Assembly: GCF_002994745.2 (NCBI RefSeq)
Contig: NC_037092.1
Location: forward strand, 14,127,501 to 14,191,500
Direction of reading: 5' to 3'
DNA from: Rosa chinensis
Taxonomy: Eukaryota > Streptophyta > Magnoliopsida > Rosales > Rosaceae
Length of the DNA stretch: 64,000 nt
Shown here: positions 48,631 to 60,147 of the stretch, piece after piece
Layout: every line of letters begins with the position of its first letter
Position numbering within the stretch: the first letter of the stretch is position 1
Notes under the pieces: generated by a model
Database searches by the model: none
The model's input: only the letters and a program-made list of their open reading frames with translations
What the model was told of the DNA's origin: nothing
Program-made: the position numbers and the translations under genes

Positions 48631-49974
48631 AACTAGGTTTACCCAGAAAAGGAAAATATTTCTCAACTCTTTGATTGACGTAATGGATGGCAATTAATTA
48701 GGTTGCTTTCAGAACTTGAATAAACAGCCTTGAAAAACACTATTGAATGATCTAGCACACATTAACAACCACCGGTCTTCACGTATAGGTGTTCGAGACA
48801 TTAAGGCATACAAGTAGCCCCAAGAAATCGACGTGTGAAAGGGGGTTTTGAGAAAAAAAATTAATGGGATTTGGACCTTTAGCTAGATCTTCACTAGCTT
48901 CATGCCAAATTAACCTTTATTAAATCCTCAAAATTAACTAATACTTTTCCTTTGGGGGAGGCATGACTCACTTTCTGTTGGTCCATTCTACATGATCATT
49001 CAAGCCCTTCGTGGCGGACCACTGAACATAAAAATGCAATGAATCTTTGGTCTTTATTCTTGCGTGGGGGTTTTTTGGCTATGACATTGTTTTTAAGTAC
49101 AAGATGACATTAACAAATTAGTGGCATCAACCCATCACCCCCATCCCGTTGTTGTCATCACAGAGATATGAACATGTATATTTATGCGTTGTTAAATGTC
49201 GACACGCATCACAGATAAGCAGTAGCTATTACGCGGTGCACCATTTTTGCCTTATATATGTCTAATATCTGGCATATTGTGTTGTAAATTCATTTATTAC
49301 TGATCTAGCATTCCAAACTAAACAAGTTATATGTCAGATTTCCTCTTATTGTTAGTTAGATGAAGATTATTATATATAGGAGGAGCTCTTAACTATTTTT
49401 AGTTTATTATTCTTAGGGTTTGCTTTCCTTGGTGTGATGTAGTAGCGATTAAGAGAAGCTAACCCGCCCTATTCGTCACCTTCGACTGATAAACTAACAG
49501 AGGAGATGTAGTGCGAATAAATTCAGTACTAAACTGAACTAACCAAACCGAACTTTGTTGCTTCTCATACCATTCTTGACCAAAGAATATGTATCCAATC
49601 AAAAATTGGTTTTTATGTCACAGAATTCAGAATCACATCTTTATCACACTGTCATACACATGGCTGTCTAAAACTGAGTTCTACTAACTCCAGAAAAAAA
49701 CACATCGATCAGTTGGAGTAACGTGCAACCCTGCACCAATTAGTACGTATGCTATAGGTAAACTGAAATTAGTTTTAATTAAAAGCAAACAAATATAAAG
49801 CTCATTTTCTTTAGTTTTCTGGCCTGGTCAAAGAGAATCCTAACATATATTACTGCATAACCTACTCCTAATTAGATCAAGTTTTCGGCTGTGATTGCTG
49901 TACCTTCTGAGGCACAGCATAACTTAGCATAAGTTGAAAAATAAACCCAGAATAAGCTAGCATTGTTCATATGA

Positions 49975-50001
<27 letters not shown>
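49975..50001. repeat. (AT)n microsatellite
   Basis: Uninterrupted dinucleotide run. Confidence 0.9.
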
Positions 50002-50005
<4 letters not shown>

Positions 50006-50436
50006 CACACTGATATATTATTGTTGTTCTCAAGGAAAATAAATATAGTGATTGATGTTGAGTCACATTCAAAGAAAGTGGTGGATAAGTGCAGAAGTAC
50101 TTTAATTTTCAGAGACCCACAAACAAGAAGAAGATCATCATGTTCTTGATGACACTAGAATTCTGAAGAAAAAAAGAAAATAAACAGCTATGTGAATTTG
50201 ACAACAATAATATCATCATGCTGTTTACAATGTGGACAATAACACAACATGGCTATCAGGACAACCGATTAGTTCAACCCACATGGTCTGCTCACTCGAC
50301 CCTACTGATCTTTCTGTATTGTCAAACAAGCAATGAAAATGACCCAAAAATTAAAACGCTAGCTATCCCCACTCATTTACTTTCATAGTTTTCTGAGTCT
50401 ATCTGTCTATCTATCTAGACCCCATCTTATTATAGT

Positions 50437-50478
50437 GCTTGATGCTTGATGCTTGATGCTTGATGCTTGATGCTTGAT
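50437..50478 (+). repeat. Six perfect copies of a 7-bp unit
   Basis: GCTTGAT is repeated six times without error. Seven is not a multiple of three, and no gene overlaps. Confidence 0.95.
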
Positions 50479-50479
50479 G

Positions 50480-51757
50480 AGGCAATTGGCCCCAGTTTTG
50501 AAAGATGTTGAGAAATGGAAAGGTGTGTCATAAAGAAGTAGTAGGAGTAGTAGGACTCTCCAAACTTTTGCAGATATAATCTATCCAAATATTCATTATT
50601 CCATGCACATTGACAAAGGTGATGGTAGTGGTGGTGGGATTTTGATGGTGATGGAGTGGACAAAGCCTGGCATAAAAGAAATATGGATCTTGCAGCATAT
50701 ATGTAAAAAGATGTGGGTTCCATTGGCATGATGTGTTTATAAAATGTGGGTTGGGAGGCACAATCCAGCTATCTGTCAATTAACTAGTCTATCACCTTAA
50801 AATTTGATGTTGCCTCGCTCTCCTTTATAAAAACAACATTGTCTTTGTCCCCACTCATATGACAACAAACCCTAGAGAGATGAAGAGAGGGTCTTAGAAT
50901 GATGGCCTTTCAAATAGCATATATCCTTTATGTGGGAATTTTGAGGACTGTCATTGGTTACTTTAGGAAAATGGATTTGGTAAAGATAAGAGAGGAGAGG
51001 GATGGAATGGTGGAGTAGAAGTAAAGGTAAAGGGCATAATATCCCAAGGGGATTTTAATTCATGTTTGAATCAAAATCCAATAAAGCTGAAGTTTCTGAA
51101 AGTAAAACTATTTACTATATATGCACAGAAGCGAAACCTTTACTGTCCATTCTTTTTCATTCATTTGGAAAGATGCCTTGTATATATACACACACATGAT
51201 CTATTCCACAGACAAGAAATTCCATTTTGCTAAACCCTACGGAACATTTTCTTTCATCTCCATAATTTGATTTGGAAATAACAAATAATTAACATCCATC
51301 ACCTTCATTTCTCCCAAATTACTAGCTTAAACCTAGAAGTCATAGGGAAAGAAGAAACTTAGAAGTCTTAATGGCTCCCAAAATAACCTAATTATGGGCA
51401 TATGACTAAAGTGGCATTACTTGAGTTGGAGAAAAGGGAAAGAGACCGATTCTTCAAAGCATGGCTCAAGTAAAGGTATAGAGAAGTGTGTTGTTCTTTT
51501 TTCTTTAAGGAAATGATGGTAATGCATAACTTTTAAATTAGGGTTCAAACACCGACTTCATTTTTAAAGTCGAGTATAAGAATATCTTATTAAATTGGGG
51601 ACAACGGCTATAACATATGTGAAAATGCATAAAGTTGTCCACTTGCAATCTTCCCATTCAAATGCAAAAGAGAATAAATGAGAAAAGAAAAAAATTCTTT
51701 ACACTCGATGGAGAATATGATATTTGGGTTGCTTATGTTAATGGTTATTATGTGATA
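50480..51757. other. Gene-free stretch
   Basis: AT-rich with GGTGATGG-type short repeats around 50610-50660. Nothing gene-like. Confidence 0.45.
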
Positions 51758-51766
51758 ATAAAATAA

Positions 51767-53369
51767 GAATTAAATTTAGTTTAGTCCCCTGAACTTTAGG
51801 GGTAAAATCAGTTTGGTCTCTCTTTCTGAGAATTAATTTCGTTGGTCCCTATTCTCTAAAATGATATCACTCGAATCCAAAATTTAACTTTAGCTCCAAA
51901 AGTGACGTCAGCTGCTGAGTTGGAGCCAACATAGTGTCCCACTTTTCAATTTTTTCAACCCACAAGAAGGGCAAAACATACATTTTCACAATAAAATGAT
52001 TAAAAAAGAAGAAGAAGATGCCTTCGTCTTCTTCCAAACCTCCAATTCCCTTTCCTTCTTCTTCTTCTTCCTCTGAACCCATCAAAAACCAACCATCCTC
52101 AAAGAAGTTCAATTCTCATAACTGTATCACTCAATTTCTACATCTAAACACAACATTGATATCATATTACAAAGAAAAGCAAATGTCACAGAGTGATCAC
52201 CTGCCTAACAACATAAGGAAGCAGAGATTTAGGTATATATGTAATACTCGTGAATCTCCAAACTGGTCTTCTGCCCACTCCAAACTTTCCCAATATAGAA
52301 AGTCAAAATCCTCTTCCTCCCTATCACAGCCTTGGACCCCCGAGCTCTGATATCACACTCTTTCGCAGTAATTTTCCAAATCCCCCTCTCGGTGGCCCAG
52401 TTGTCCTGGCCCTGTTTCTTGCCGGACTTGTAATCCGATCTACTGAAGTAGAACCACTCCTCATCATCCAACCTTATCAGCGAAAATGCTAACACACCCA
52501 GTTTACATAATCTCAGTCTTGACAAAACAAAACATTTTGCCAAAAAGAAGAAAAAGCAGAATTGAAGCCAAATGGGGTTCAGTTTCGTTACCAGGCAATG
52601 CAAAATCCGGCCACCATCTCATATCGCCCCAACCACTCGAACTAGGACACAAATCTGATCAAAGCCCAAGCTTCTTCACTGCTGTGCACCGTTGTTTGCC
52701 TTCATACACGATAACCCTCGTAATTTCTGCCGTCGATTCTGATGACAAGCAAGGTGAAGATGTCGGGTCAAATCGAGGCCTTCATGATGTCATATCTGAT
52801 CGAGGCTTTCATGACTTGGGTAAGGCCACGATTTGGGCTTGATCGAAGGCCATGTCTCCTTCGACGAATTGGACTAAGACCAAGGGATCGAAGACAAATT
52901 GGACTAGTAATTTCTTAATTTCGCTAGGGATTGACAGACCCATTGAGTGTGGGAGGAGGATTGGGCGGCGGAGAGGCAATTGGGGCTGCAGAAGGCGTGG
53001 AGGGAGCATGATTGGTAGAGTGAAATGGGGGCAGTTTGGGGGTTTTGAAGCAGTGGAGAACGAATTGACCGCCTTTGAGCTCGATCGGGGTGGGGGGGAA
53101 GGGAGAGAGAAGAAGAGAGAGAAAATATAGACAAAAAATTTTTAAAAAGAGAAAAAAATAATAGAAATGTCTATTTTGCCTTTCTTGTGGGACCATATGT
53201 CAGCTCCAACTCAGCAGGTGACGTCACTTTTGGAGCCAAATTTAAATTTTGGACTCGGGTGATGTCATTTGAGAGAATAGGGATTAGGGACCAACGAAAT
53301 TAATTCTCAGAAAGATGGACCAAACTGATTTTAGCCCTAAAGTTTAGGAGACTAAATTGAATTTAATCC
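51767..53369. mobile_element. Mutator-like element carrying a NAC gene fragment (Pack-MULE)
   Basis: The 1,603-bp element has inverted ends of about 200 bp. Matching blocks include CTTTAGGG.TAAAATCAGTTTGGTC, TGAGAATTAATTTCGTTGGTCC and GGCTCCAAAAGTGACGTCA-type sequence, present in opposite orientation at 51780-51950 and 53180-53360. The likely 9-bp target duplication is ATAAAATAA (51758-51766) against ATAAATTAA (53370-53378), one mismatch. The interior contains a NAC-domain fragment on the minus strand (52235-52485) and a GC-richer segment to 53130. No transposase is present. Confidence 0.85.
52235..52485 (-). pseudogene. Captured NAC-domain gene fragment
   Basis: The minus-strand frame (part of 52603-52229) reads LDDEEWFYFSRSDYKSGKKQ, then WATERGIWKITAKECDIRA, then KAVIGRKRILTFYIGKVWSG, then HEYY. 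This follows NAC subdomains C and D in order: EWFFFS.RD.KY, RAT..GYWK.TGKD, G.KK.LVFY.G and HEY. Subdomains A and B are missing, the usual YWK is IWK, and a stop follows HEYYIYT. NAC proteins are plant transcription factors; this piece lacks a full DNA-binding domain. The frame extends upstream into a hydrophobic tract that looks like intron sequence. Placed inside the Mutator-like element. Confidence 0.8.
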
Positions 53370-53378
53370 ATAAATTAA

Positions 53379-55080
53379 TCAAAGGCATAATAATAAAGAT
53401 ATAATTCATATTTTAGGTATAACAATATACAGTTAAGATAATGTTTTCAATATAGAATAATAGACAACTTTAAGCATTGTTTGCAATAATGTTGTGTGTT
53501 TCTAAGAGTTACTTCAAAGTCGTGATCAACAAAGGTAAGAGGTTACAAACAAATAGGGAAACAAATATACTCTTTGCATTCTGAATTAACTTCCAACTTT
53601 TCTTCCCTTTGAAAGAAGCAAGTTTAGGGTTGAAGATAAAGAGTGATGGCATGGAAAGTGACATAATCCTAGACTATATATTAGGATTACCACCAATATC
53701 AAACACCAATAAATATGAATAAATCTTTAAGAGCAAGAAAAATGTGAGTGATACTTTTAGGCACAACCACCATGAACACCAAAATAGGTTTTGAAAGAGT
53801 AATGTCACCCATGCCATCATACTTTAATTATATATGGACCATCCCAAGTTCCCAACATTGCATGTCGTAGCTCCAAAGGCATCAGAATTCTATTACACTA
53901 GAAGAACATGGTCTACAATTTGATTAATTTCTATGCAAAGACTTTACCTCTTATTTATTTTTCTTGGGATGCATGTGACTAAATTTATAGGCAGATGTGG
54001 TGCAAGTTTTAAATGGGATCCTATTATTCAATTTGCTAAGGCCGGTAGACTATGCCATCACTATAATAAAGTTGGTCTAACCATATTTGTTCCATAAATT
54101 CAATTATCAAAGCACCATGTCAAAGATGGTGAGGTTGTCCTATAGGAGATATCAATTGTTCTAATCGGAAAGGATGTGCACCAACTATTGTAAAAACCAC
54201 ATGTATAGATGAGGTCACAAATGCCAAAATGGAACCATAAGAGGAAAATGAAAGCTAAAAGAGATGTGAAATTGTATGAGACTATGAGTGACTAGCAGGA
54301 TCATCGAAGGGTTGGAAACAAAACTAGCCCAAAGGATATGGTCTCAAAGTAATTATCCTTTGCACATTTCATTCTTCTGAGCAGCCCAAACCCCCAAAGA
54401 AGATGGGCTCAAACTATTATCTTTGCAAGTTTTCTTCTTCTTAGTAGGCCAAGCCCATCCATTCACTAGACAAAGTTTGGCCTTTCAAGTCTGGATAACC
54501 CAACAACTTCAACTTCTGATTTCACATCCCCAAGCACTTGTGTAGTTTTATTGAGGCACATTCTGCTTGCATTCGAAGATCTGGTCGTCTTTGGCCTGTT
54601 GAGGGTAGGATAGTTCATTGTAGGAAATATATTGTTTTCCTAAGAGGGCCTTAACTCCAAGCTCATATCATATAGATAGGCCAATCATCTACTTTTCCAC
54701 AACTAAAACAAACTACAAGACTCTTATAAATTTAATCTACACATTTAGGTGAAGAAGTTATTTCTAGTTTGGTCCGATGAATGATCTTTCCCACGACCAT
54801 TGCGTAGATGAATATGATTACGATCATTGAATTAGAATACATAATGATTATTATTATTATTATTTTTTAATTTCAGGCTCGTTTTTGCATACTCTAAATC
54901 AGTCAACAAAATCTTATACTAATAACACAGTACCCTTCCAAGGTTACAGTTTGATGAGTTCACCTTGATATTCACTCCATCCTCTAAATTATCTTGCATA
55001 TTAGTCCAATGCAACCAGAATTACCAATTTTCCACCCACAAATATCAGAAGGGTACAAAAAAATTATAACATTAGTTTAA
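53379..55080. other. Gene-free stretch
   Basis: AT-rich DNA. The portion 53930-54310 reads like decayed coding or transposon sequence but holds no continuous frame. A short ATT run occurs at 54850. Nothing further seen. Confidence 0.45.
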
Positions 55081-55084
55081 CATT

Positions 55085-56205
55085 AGTTCAATAGCTACTT
55101 CTCTCTCTTGCTAGGGTTTCTATAGGAAAAGATTTGTTCTCCGTCCGACGGCGCGTCCATAGACTTTGTCGTCGGATGGGCTTTTTTGGCAGTTGACTGT
55201 TGTTATGGAAAGTGGTAGGGGAGTTTGGGGGCGCTGGGGGGTTGGGCTTCTGTTCTTTCAGGTCGGGGTGGCGGATCGGACTTGCAACCGAGAGTTTCTT
55301 GGTCGTTGGTCTGAGGTTGGCGGCTGTTGAGGTAGGCTATGTGGCGGCGGCTTCGAGGAGGGACTTCAACAACAAGGGTTTTCCAGCGTTTTGTTTTGAA
55401 TGGTGGAGTTGGTGGAGCTCCCCCAGATCTGATTTGGGTGGGGTGAACTGTTGGTTTGGTGGGGTCTGGCCTGTAGAGCGCCGGCGGTGAACAGTTCGGG
55501 TTGGGGATGAGCCGGTGGAGCATCTGTCTTAGAGCAATCGTCACAAGTGGTGGTGCGATAGGGATGAGGGGATGCAGGTTTAGGCTGTGTAGGAATTGGG
55601 CCCGCCCCTGTTTGGTGGCTTTGATCCCCTACTACTTGGGCTGGTGGCTAGGTTTGGGCTCTTGTCTTTGGCCCTGAGCCGATTGTTTTGTTCTCTAGTG
55701 TTGTTTTTTATTTATGTTATTTAGTTTGTTTGCTACTGTTTGCGGGCAATAAGTCCCTACAGTAGATGTGTAGGGCTAGTCAGGCTTTGTGCTTGTGTGT
55801 GCACTCTAAGTGCCTTATTTGCTCTAGGTAGGCGGTGAGTTCCTTGTTTCGGTAAATGGTCGCTACCACCTAGTGGCAGGGTGAGACTAAGTGTCGTTGG
55901 ATTTATTCTCCGACGGTAACAAAGTAGGAAAGTTGTTTTTATAGTCATTATACTATGTTGTAATCAAGTTACATATCGAGTTATCTTTCCATTATGTCAT
56001 CGCTATGTCAAAGTAAATGGAGTAGCCAGTAGAACACTTTTTGCTAGAATACATGTTTTCTTTAGAGATTTCTGATATTATTTCCAGAAATATTCAAAGT
56101 GCCTTTTGTAATCAGGGGTTTAGACTTAATGTTCCCCCCCTTCTTGTATTCGGCAGTTTTATTAATCAAGGCTTGAAGGAAGCGCACCAGCCCTTTATTC
56201 AAAAA

Positions 56206-56213
<8 letters not shown>
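55085..56213 (+). mobile_element. LINE-like element, internally deleted, with poly(A)
   Basis: It begins with a CTCTCTCTTGCTAGGGTTTC-type 5' UTR, continues with G-rich sequence (55200-55500) and closes with a long 3' UTR-like segment (55740-56200) and a poly(A) run that leads straight into (TA)n. No reverse transcriptase is present. The architecture mirrors the LINE at 38125-38938. I found no clear target duplication. Confidence 0.5.

Positions 56214-56240
<27 letters not shown>
56214..56240. repeat. (AT)n microsatellite at a poly(A) tail
   Basis: The dinucleotide run directly follows the poly(A) end of the LINE-like copy, a common origin of plant TA microsatellites. Confidence 0.85.
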
Positions 56241-56244
<4 letters not shown>

Positions 56245-56247
56245 TTT

Positions 56248-56414
56248 GCTCACCTAAGGGACAGTTTTAAGGGACTGTGAGGGACAAATGTATCTTAACC
56301 ACATGTATTACATATAAAAGCAGAAATTATAATAATTTAAAACTGTGCATTTATTTTCAGCCGTCAGATTCACTTGTCCCCCACAGTCCCTTAAAAACTG
56401 TCCCTTAGGTGAGC
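56248..56414. mobile_element. 167-bp MITE with ~40-bp inverted ends
   Basis: The left end GCTCACCTAAGGGACAGTTT is mirrored at the right end. Over 40 bases the arms differ by one base and one indel, so it could fold into a near-perfect hairpin. The two arms share GGGACTGTG.GGGACAA further in. Target duplication is unclear. Confidence 0.85.
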
Positions 56415-56417
56415 AGG

Positions 56418-58360
56418 CCTTTATATATATATACTAATATTATCAGAAGAGGCTTTGTTAGCCAAAACTAAAAAAATATACCGAAATACCCCTGAAATAT
56501 TAAAAAACAAAGCACAATTTTCATTCCCCCAGGACATAATCATTAAAACACTAAAACAATAAAAAATTAGATAAAACTGAAAAAATAGAAAAAGATTTGG
56601 GTTCGTGTTCTTCCACGTTCATGAAAATAGGGAACTGCTCTCTCCACGTTCGGTTCAACCTCGACTGCTCTCTTGGCACTTCTGATTATGGATTCTGTCT
56701 TCACTCTTGCAAAAGCTTCTCAATTCCCAAGTGCCAAGATATTGGGTTCACCTTTTCACAAAAGACCTCCGAAGTTATGTCCATCTCTTCTACAGACGGT
56801 GAGTTTCATTCAATTTTTAATAGATTTTTTCCTTCAACGAATCTAATTCTACCCCCAATCTCTAATTCTTTGATTCTTGATTTTTTCCTTCAGTAGATTT
56901 TTCTCCCTCCTCAGAGAGTCTATTTCTATCCCTAATTGATTTTTGATTTTCTTTTCAGGATCGCAATTTGATACCTATACTTTTGGAATCCAATAGGGTT
57001 CATCCTCTTAGGTTTGGCAGGTGTGCCTTCAATTTCTTTTTCTTTCAGTTTTTTTTTTTTTTTTTTTTCCAAAACCGTGTGTTTTGATGGGTACATGAAT
57101 GGTGGTAATGGTATGGAATTCGATCAACACTACTTATGTTCATTTTTTGATTCCTCTTTGTATGCAGGTTTGAACACAAGTTTTGGAGTTCAACTAAAGG
57201 AGTTGTCTCCACTCCAGACTGTTAGTTAGATTATTTATAAATAATTGGTTAGATTCTTTGCAACTTGAGCGACTACAACTTCATTTTCATAATCAATGAG
57301 TTTCAATAGCTTTAGCATAAATGTAGTTAACTTTAGCATATATATGTAATAAAAGTGGTAATCAATGAGTTGGACTAACTTCTGTCTATGATTTATATAA
57401 TCGTATTCTTTTGCTACAATACCCTGGTCTCAGTACAGTTTAAGTTGTTGATGCATACTGAATTTGTGCAATGACACCCGAACACCGTTGACGCCGTCTT
57501 TCACGCGCGAAAGACAACGTATAAATTATCAATGAGCCGTTTGTACAAGATGATATGATTAGGATCCCAGATGCATTGGTTATTCCTTGGGTTGGTGATG
57601 AATCTCTTGGCCAACTAATTGCTTCTATATTTCTAGGTTTAGAGGACAATGCATTTGATAGGTTTTATATGGTGGATAGAGCTATTATAACGCCTAGGAT
57701 GAGGATGTGGACAAGCTAAATGAAGTGGTATTGAATTTCTTTCCAGGTGAAGATCAAATTTATTATTCTTTTGATAGAGTTGAAGATGACCCTCACAACT
57801 TATATCAACAAGAATTCCTAAATTCTATAGCTCCAAGTGGTTTGCCCTCTCATAAGTTAGCTTTGAAATTGGGTGCACCCATAATGCTGCTTAGAATTAT
57901 TGATATAAAAAGTGGGCTATGCAACGGGACAAGGTTAATATGTCGCGGGTTCTCTCTGAATTTTATTGATGCAGAGATTCTCACCTGTCATTTCAAGGGT
58001 ACAAGAGTTTTCCTACGACGAATTCCTATAAAGCCTTCAGAAAATGTGAAGCTTCCGTTCTCTCTCATACATCGGTAGTTTCCTATTAGATTTAGTTTTG
58101 CACTAACAATAAACAAAGCTCAAGGCCAAACAATTCCAAATGTTGGTGTGTACCTCCCTAATCACGTCTTCAGCCATGGCCAGCTTTATGTAGCTTTATC
58201 AAGGGGAGTATCCATACAAACAATCAAGGTCCTAATCAAGAATAGTGCCATTGAAGAAGAACCTGGAGCTCACACAAGGAATGTTGTATTTAGAGATGTT
58301 ATAACGTCATGCCAGAGGCAATGAGATGATGACCATTGTAAGAATAAGCTTTCTTTACCT
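56418..58360 (+). mobile_element. Decayed Helitron
   Basis: The left end (TATACTAATATTATCAGAAG, then GGCTTTGTTAGCCAAAAC) has the look of common plant Helitron 5' ends. The remains of a Pif1-type helicase lie at 57540-58324. The middle carries short frames without known domains. The 3' hairpin and CTRR end were not found, so the right border is a guess and could reach about 59060. Confidence 0.65.
57540..58324 (+). pseudogene. Helitron Pif1-like helicase, C-terminal remnant
   Basis: Reading frames contain IPDALVIPW, then LNEVVLNFFPGED, LNSIAPSGLPSHKL, APIMLLRIID, SGLCNGTRLI, then FALTINKAQGQTIPN and FSHGQLYVALSRG. These are the typical order of the Helitron-borne Pif1 helicase C-terminal half; INKAQGQT and YVALSRG are conserved helicase motifs. 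One base seems missing near 57698, shifting the frame, and a TAG at about 58076 interrupts it. The nucleotide-binding (Walker) half and the Rep domain are absent. Confidence 0.88.
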
Positions 58361-58364
58361 TTTA

Positions 58365-59290
58365 CATATATACAGGTTTATACTTGCAACTTATTTATTA
58401 CTTCATGCATACAACTTTCAGAACAATATAACAAATAATTTTCATTTGAATCTCTGACAGGATCCTATAATAAGACAGTTCAATTTGATGCCACAGCTTC
58501 AAAATGAGATTATGGAACAAGGGGTAACACTATTACAATTTATCAATTCCATGCATCATGCTCGACAAAGTCTTCCATGACTTGGATTCAAATTTAGTTA
58601 GGATTCTAATATATTTTTATCTCCCCATTTTTTTATTGCAAGCCCGTTTTAATTTTGTGAGCTACTCATATAGTCATATGAGATCATCTTTGGTACTCAC
58701 TAGTGATGATATGGTACAATTGGGCTAAAACAGTAAAGTGAAATTTATGTAGTTGCTGTTTTTCTTTTTCCTTTTTTGACAATTTTTTTTTTCTTAAATT
58801 GATAACAGGTACGATATTTATTGATTTTATGTTAGTGTATTGGAAATTTATATGTTACAAGTTGTCACTTGGATTGAATTAAATTGTAAGTTGTATTCCA
58901 TATTCGAATTCAAATACTTATTTTTAAATATTTGAAATTACAAGCCAGCGACTTAGAATTGAAAAAACAAAATGGAGCTCATATGGTTGCTTAAAATATT
59001 GATTTTGTGGGCTTACATATACTGAAATGCCTAAAGCGAGTTTGCACACGCACGCGTCGGAAGGGTAAAAGATCCGATGTAAATAAATAACTTTTGTCAG
59101 TGATGATACTCGGTCATGCAGTTAATCCAACGGGCCATGGGTAAACTGTCTAAGTTTTGCACGTCCAAGTTTCGAAGCCTCTCCACATTTTATTAACCCA
59201 ATAACAAAACCCCAACCTCTCTTCCCACTCGCTTCATCACAAGAACCCTAAACCAAAACCATCTTCTCCAAACCCTCTCTTCCACCACCA
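58365..59290. other. Gene-free stretch between Helitron and TAF8-like gene
   Basis: AT-rich until about 59030. The last 150 bases are pyrimidine-rich and probably contain the 5' UTR of the following gene. Confidence 0.45.
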
Positions 59291-59292
59291 CC

Positions 59293-60147
59293 ATGCCCCC
59301 AAAATCAAAACCCAAAAAGCGCAAAACCCCAAAACCAATAATCATTCCCACGCCGGAAAACCCAACCCCGTTGGAGTTCTCCACCGCCATAGCCAGAACC
59401 GGCGTCGCCCAGATCTGCCACTCGATCGGCTTCAAGGTCACGCAGCTCTCCGCCCTCGAAACATTAACCCACGTCGCGATCAACTACCTCGTGGCCATAG
59501 CCAAGTCCTCGGCCTCATACGCCGCCAAGGCCAACCGCACCGACTCAAACCTCTTGGACTTCACGAACGCAATCCACGACTTGTCGTTGGTGCAGGGCTT
59601 CAACGGCGCGTCGGAGCTGCACAGGAGCTGCGTTTTGGGCTCGACTGTGTTGAAGGACCTGGCCAAGTTCGTGGAGTATACTGATGAGACTCCGTTTATG
59701 TGGCCGATTCCGCAGCGCGAGAAAATGGGAGTTGAGGAGGAATTGGTTTTGAGCAATCAGGAATCGGATTCCGGGAGAGGTGTTGGGTTACATGTTCCGA
59801 GATGGCTGCCCGGGTTGCCGGAAGTTGGGAAGCCGAAAGCTGTTAAGAGGAGGAATGGGGAGGAGCTGTGGGAGAATGTGGTGGTTGGGAATGGGAATGG
59901 GGATAGTGAGAATGTTGGGAATGGGAATGGGAATGGGAATAGGGAGTTGGGGGTTAAGAGTAAGAGGGGGAGAGTGAGGTTTAAGATTGGTGTGGTTGAG
60001 GAGAAGGGAGGAGGGTGTGTGGGAGTGAAGATGAGGAATGGGATTTGCAGAGGAGGGAAGAGAGTGAGTTGGAATGGTAATGGGTCCAATTTGAATACTG
60101 GGATTAGGATCCTTGGAGTTGATGATGATGGTGATGGAAAAGGATGA
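59293..60147 (+). CDS. TAF8-like TFIID subunit (Bromo_TP histone fold)
   Basis: A single-exon frame of 284 residues. A basic N-terminus (PPKSKPKKRK) resembles a nuclear signal. Residues 28-98 form a histone fold of the Bromo_TP type: FSTAIARTGVAQICHSIGF, then LETLTHVAINYLVAIAK, then LLDFTNAIHDL. A proline-rich stretch follows with TPFMWPIP and LHVPRWLPGLPE, corresponding to the TAF8 C-terminal signature (HIP.WLP.FP). TAF8 pairs with TAF10 inside TFIID, the general transcription factor for RNA polymerase II. The last hundred residues are basic, with a GN-repeat (59887-59945) and no conserved domain. Base composition changes sharply: the first 120 codons are C-rich at third positions, the rest G-rich. 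Start chosen as the first ATG after a CCACCACCACC stretch. Confidence 0.85.
   Translation: MPPKSKPKKRKTPKPIIIPTPENPTPLEFSTAIARTGVAQICHSIGFKVTQLSALETLTHVAINYLVAIAKSSASYAAKANRTDSNLLDFTNAIHDLSLVQGFNGASELHRSCVLGSTVLKDLAKFVEYTDETPFMWPIPQREKMGVEEELVLSNQESDSGRGVGLHVPRWLPGLPEVGKPKAVKRRNGEELWENVVVGNGNGDSENVGNGNGNGNRELGVKSKRGRVRFKIGVVEEKGGGCVGVKMRNGICRGGKRVSWNGNGSNLNTGIRILGVDDDGDGKG
59887..59945 (+). repeat. GGGAAT hexamer repeats inside the TAF8-like gene
   Basis: Imperfect hexamers encoding Gly-Asn pairs (GNGNGD ... GNGNGNGN). The repeat is in frame, so length changes would leave the protein readable. Confidence 0.85.

Larger units (their letters stand above)
45001..50430. other. Gene-free AT-rich stretch
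   Basis: No convincing frame over five kilobases. (TA)n tracts lie at 48599-48626 and 49975-50001. No repeats with defined ends were recognised. Confidence 0.5.

Noticed and set aside
52018..52350. Serine-rich frame on the plus strand in the Pack-MULE
   Set aside because: It arises from CTTCTT repeats and the shadow of the NAC fragment on the opposite strand.
55200..55544. Overlapping frames on both strands in G-rich DNA
   Set aside because: Open by composition only, inside a LINE-like copy.
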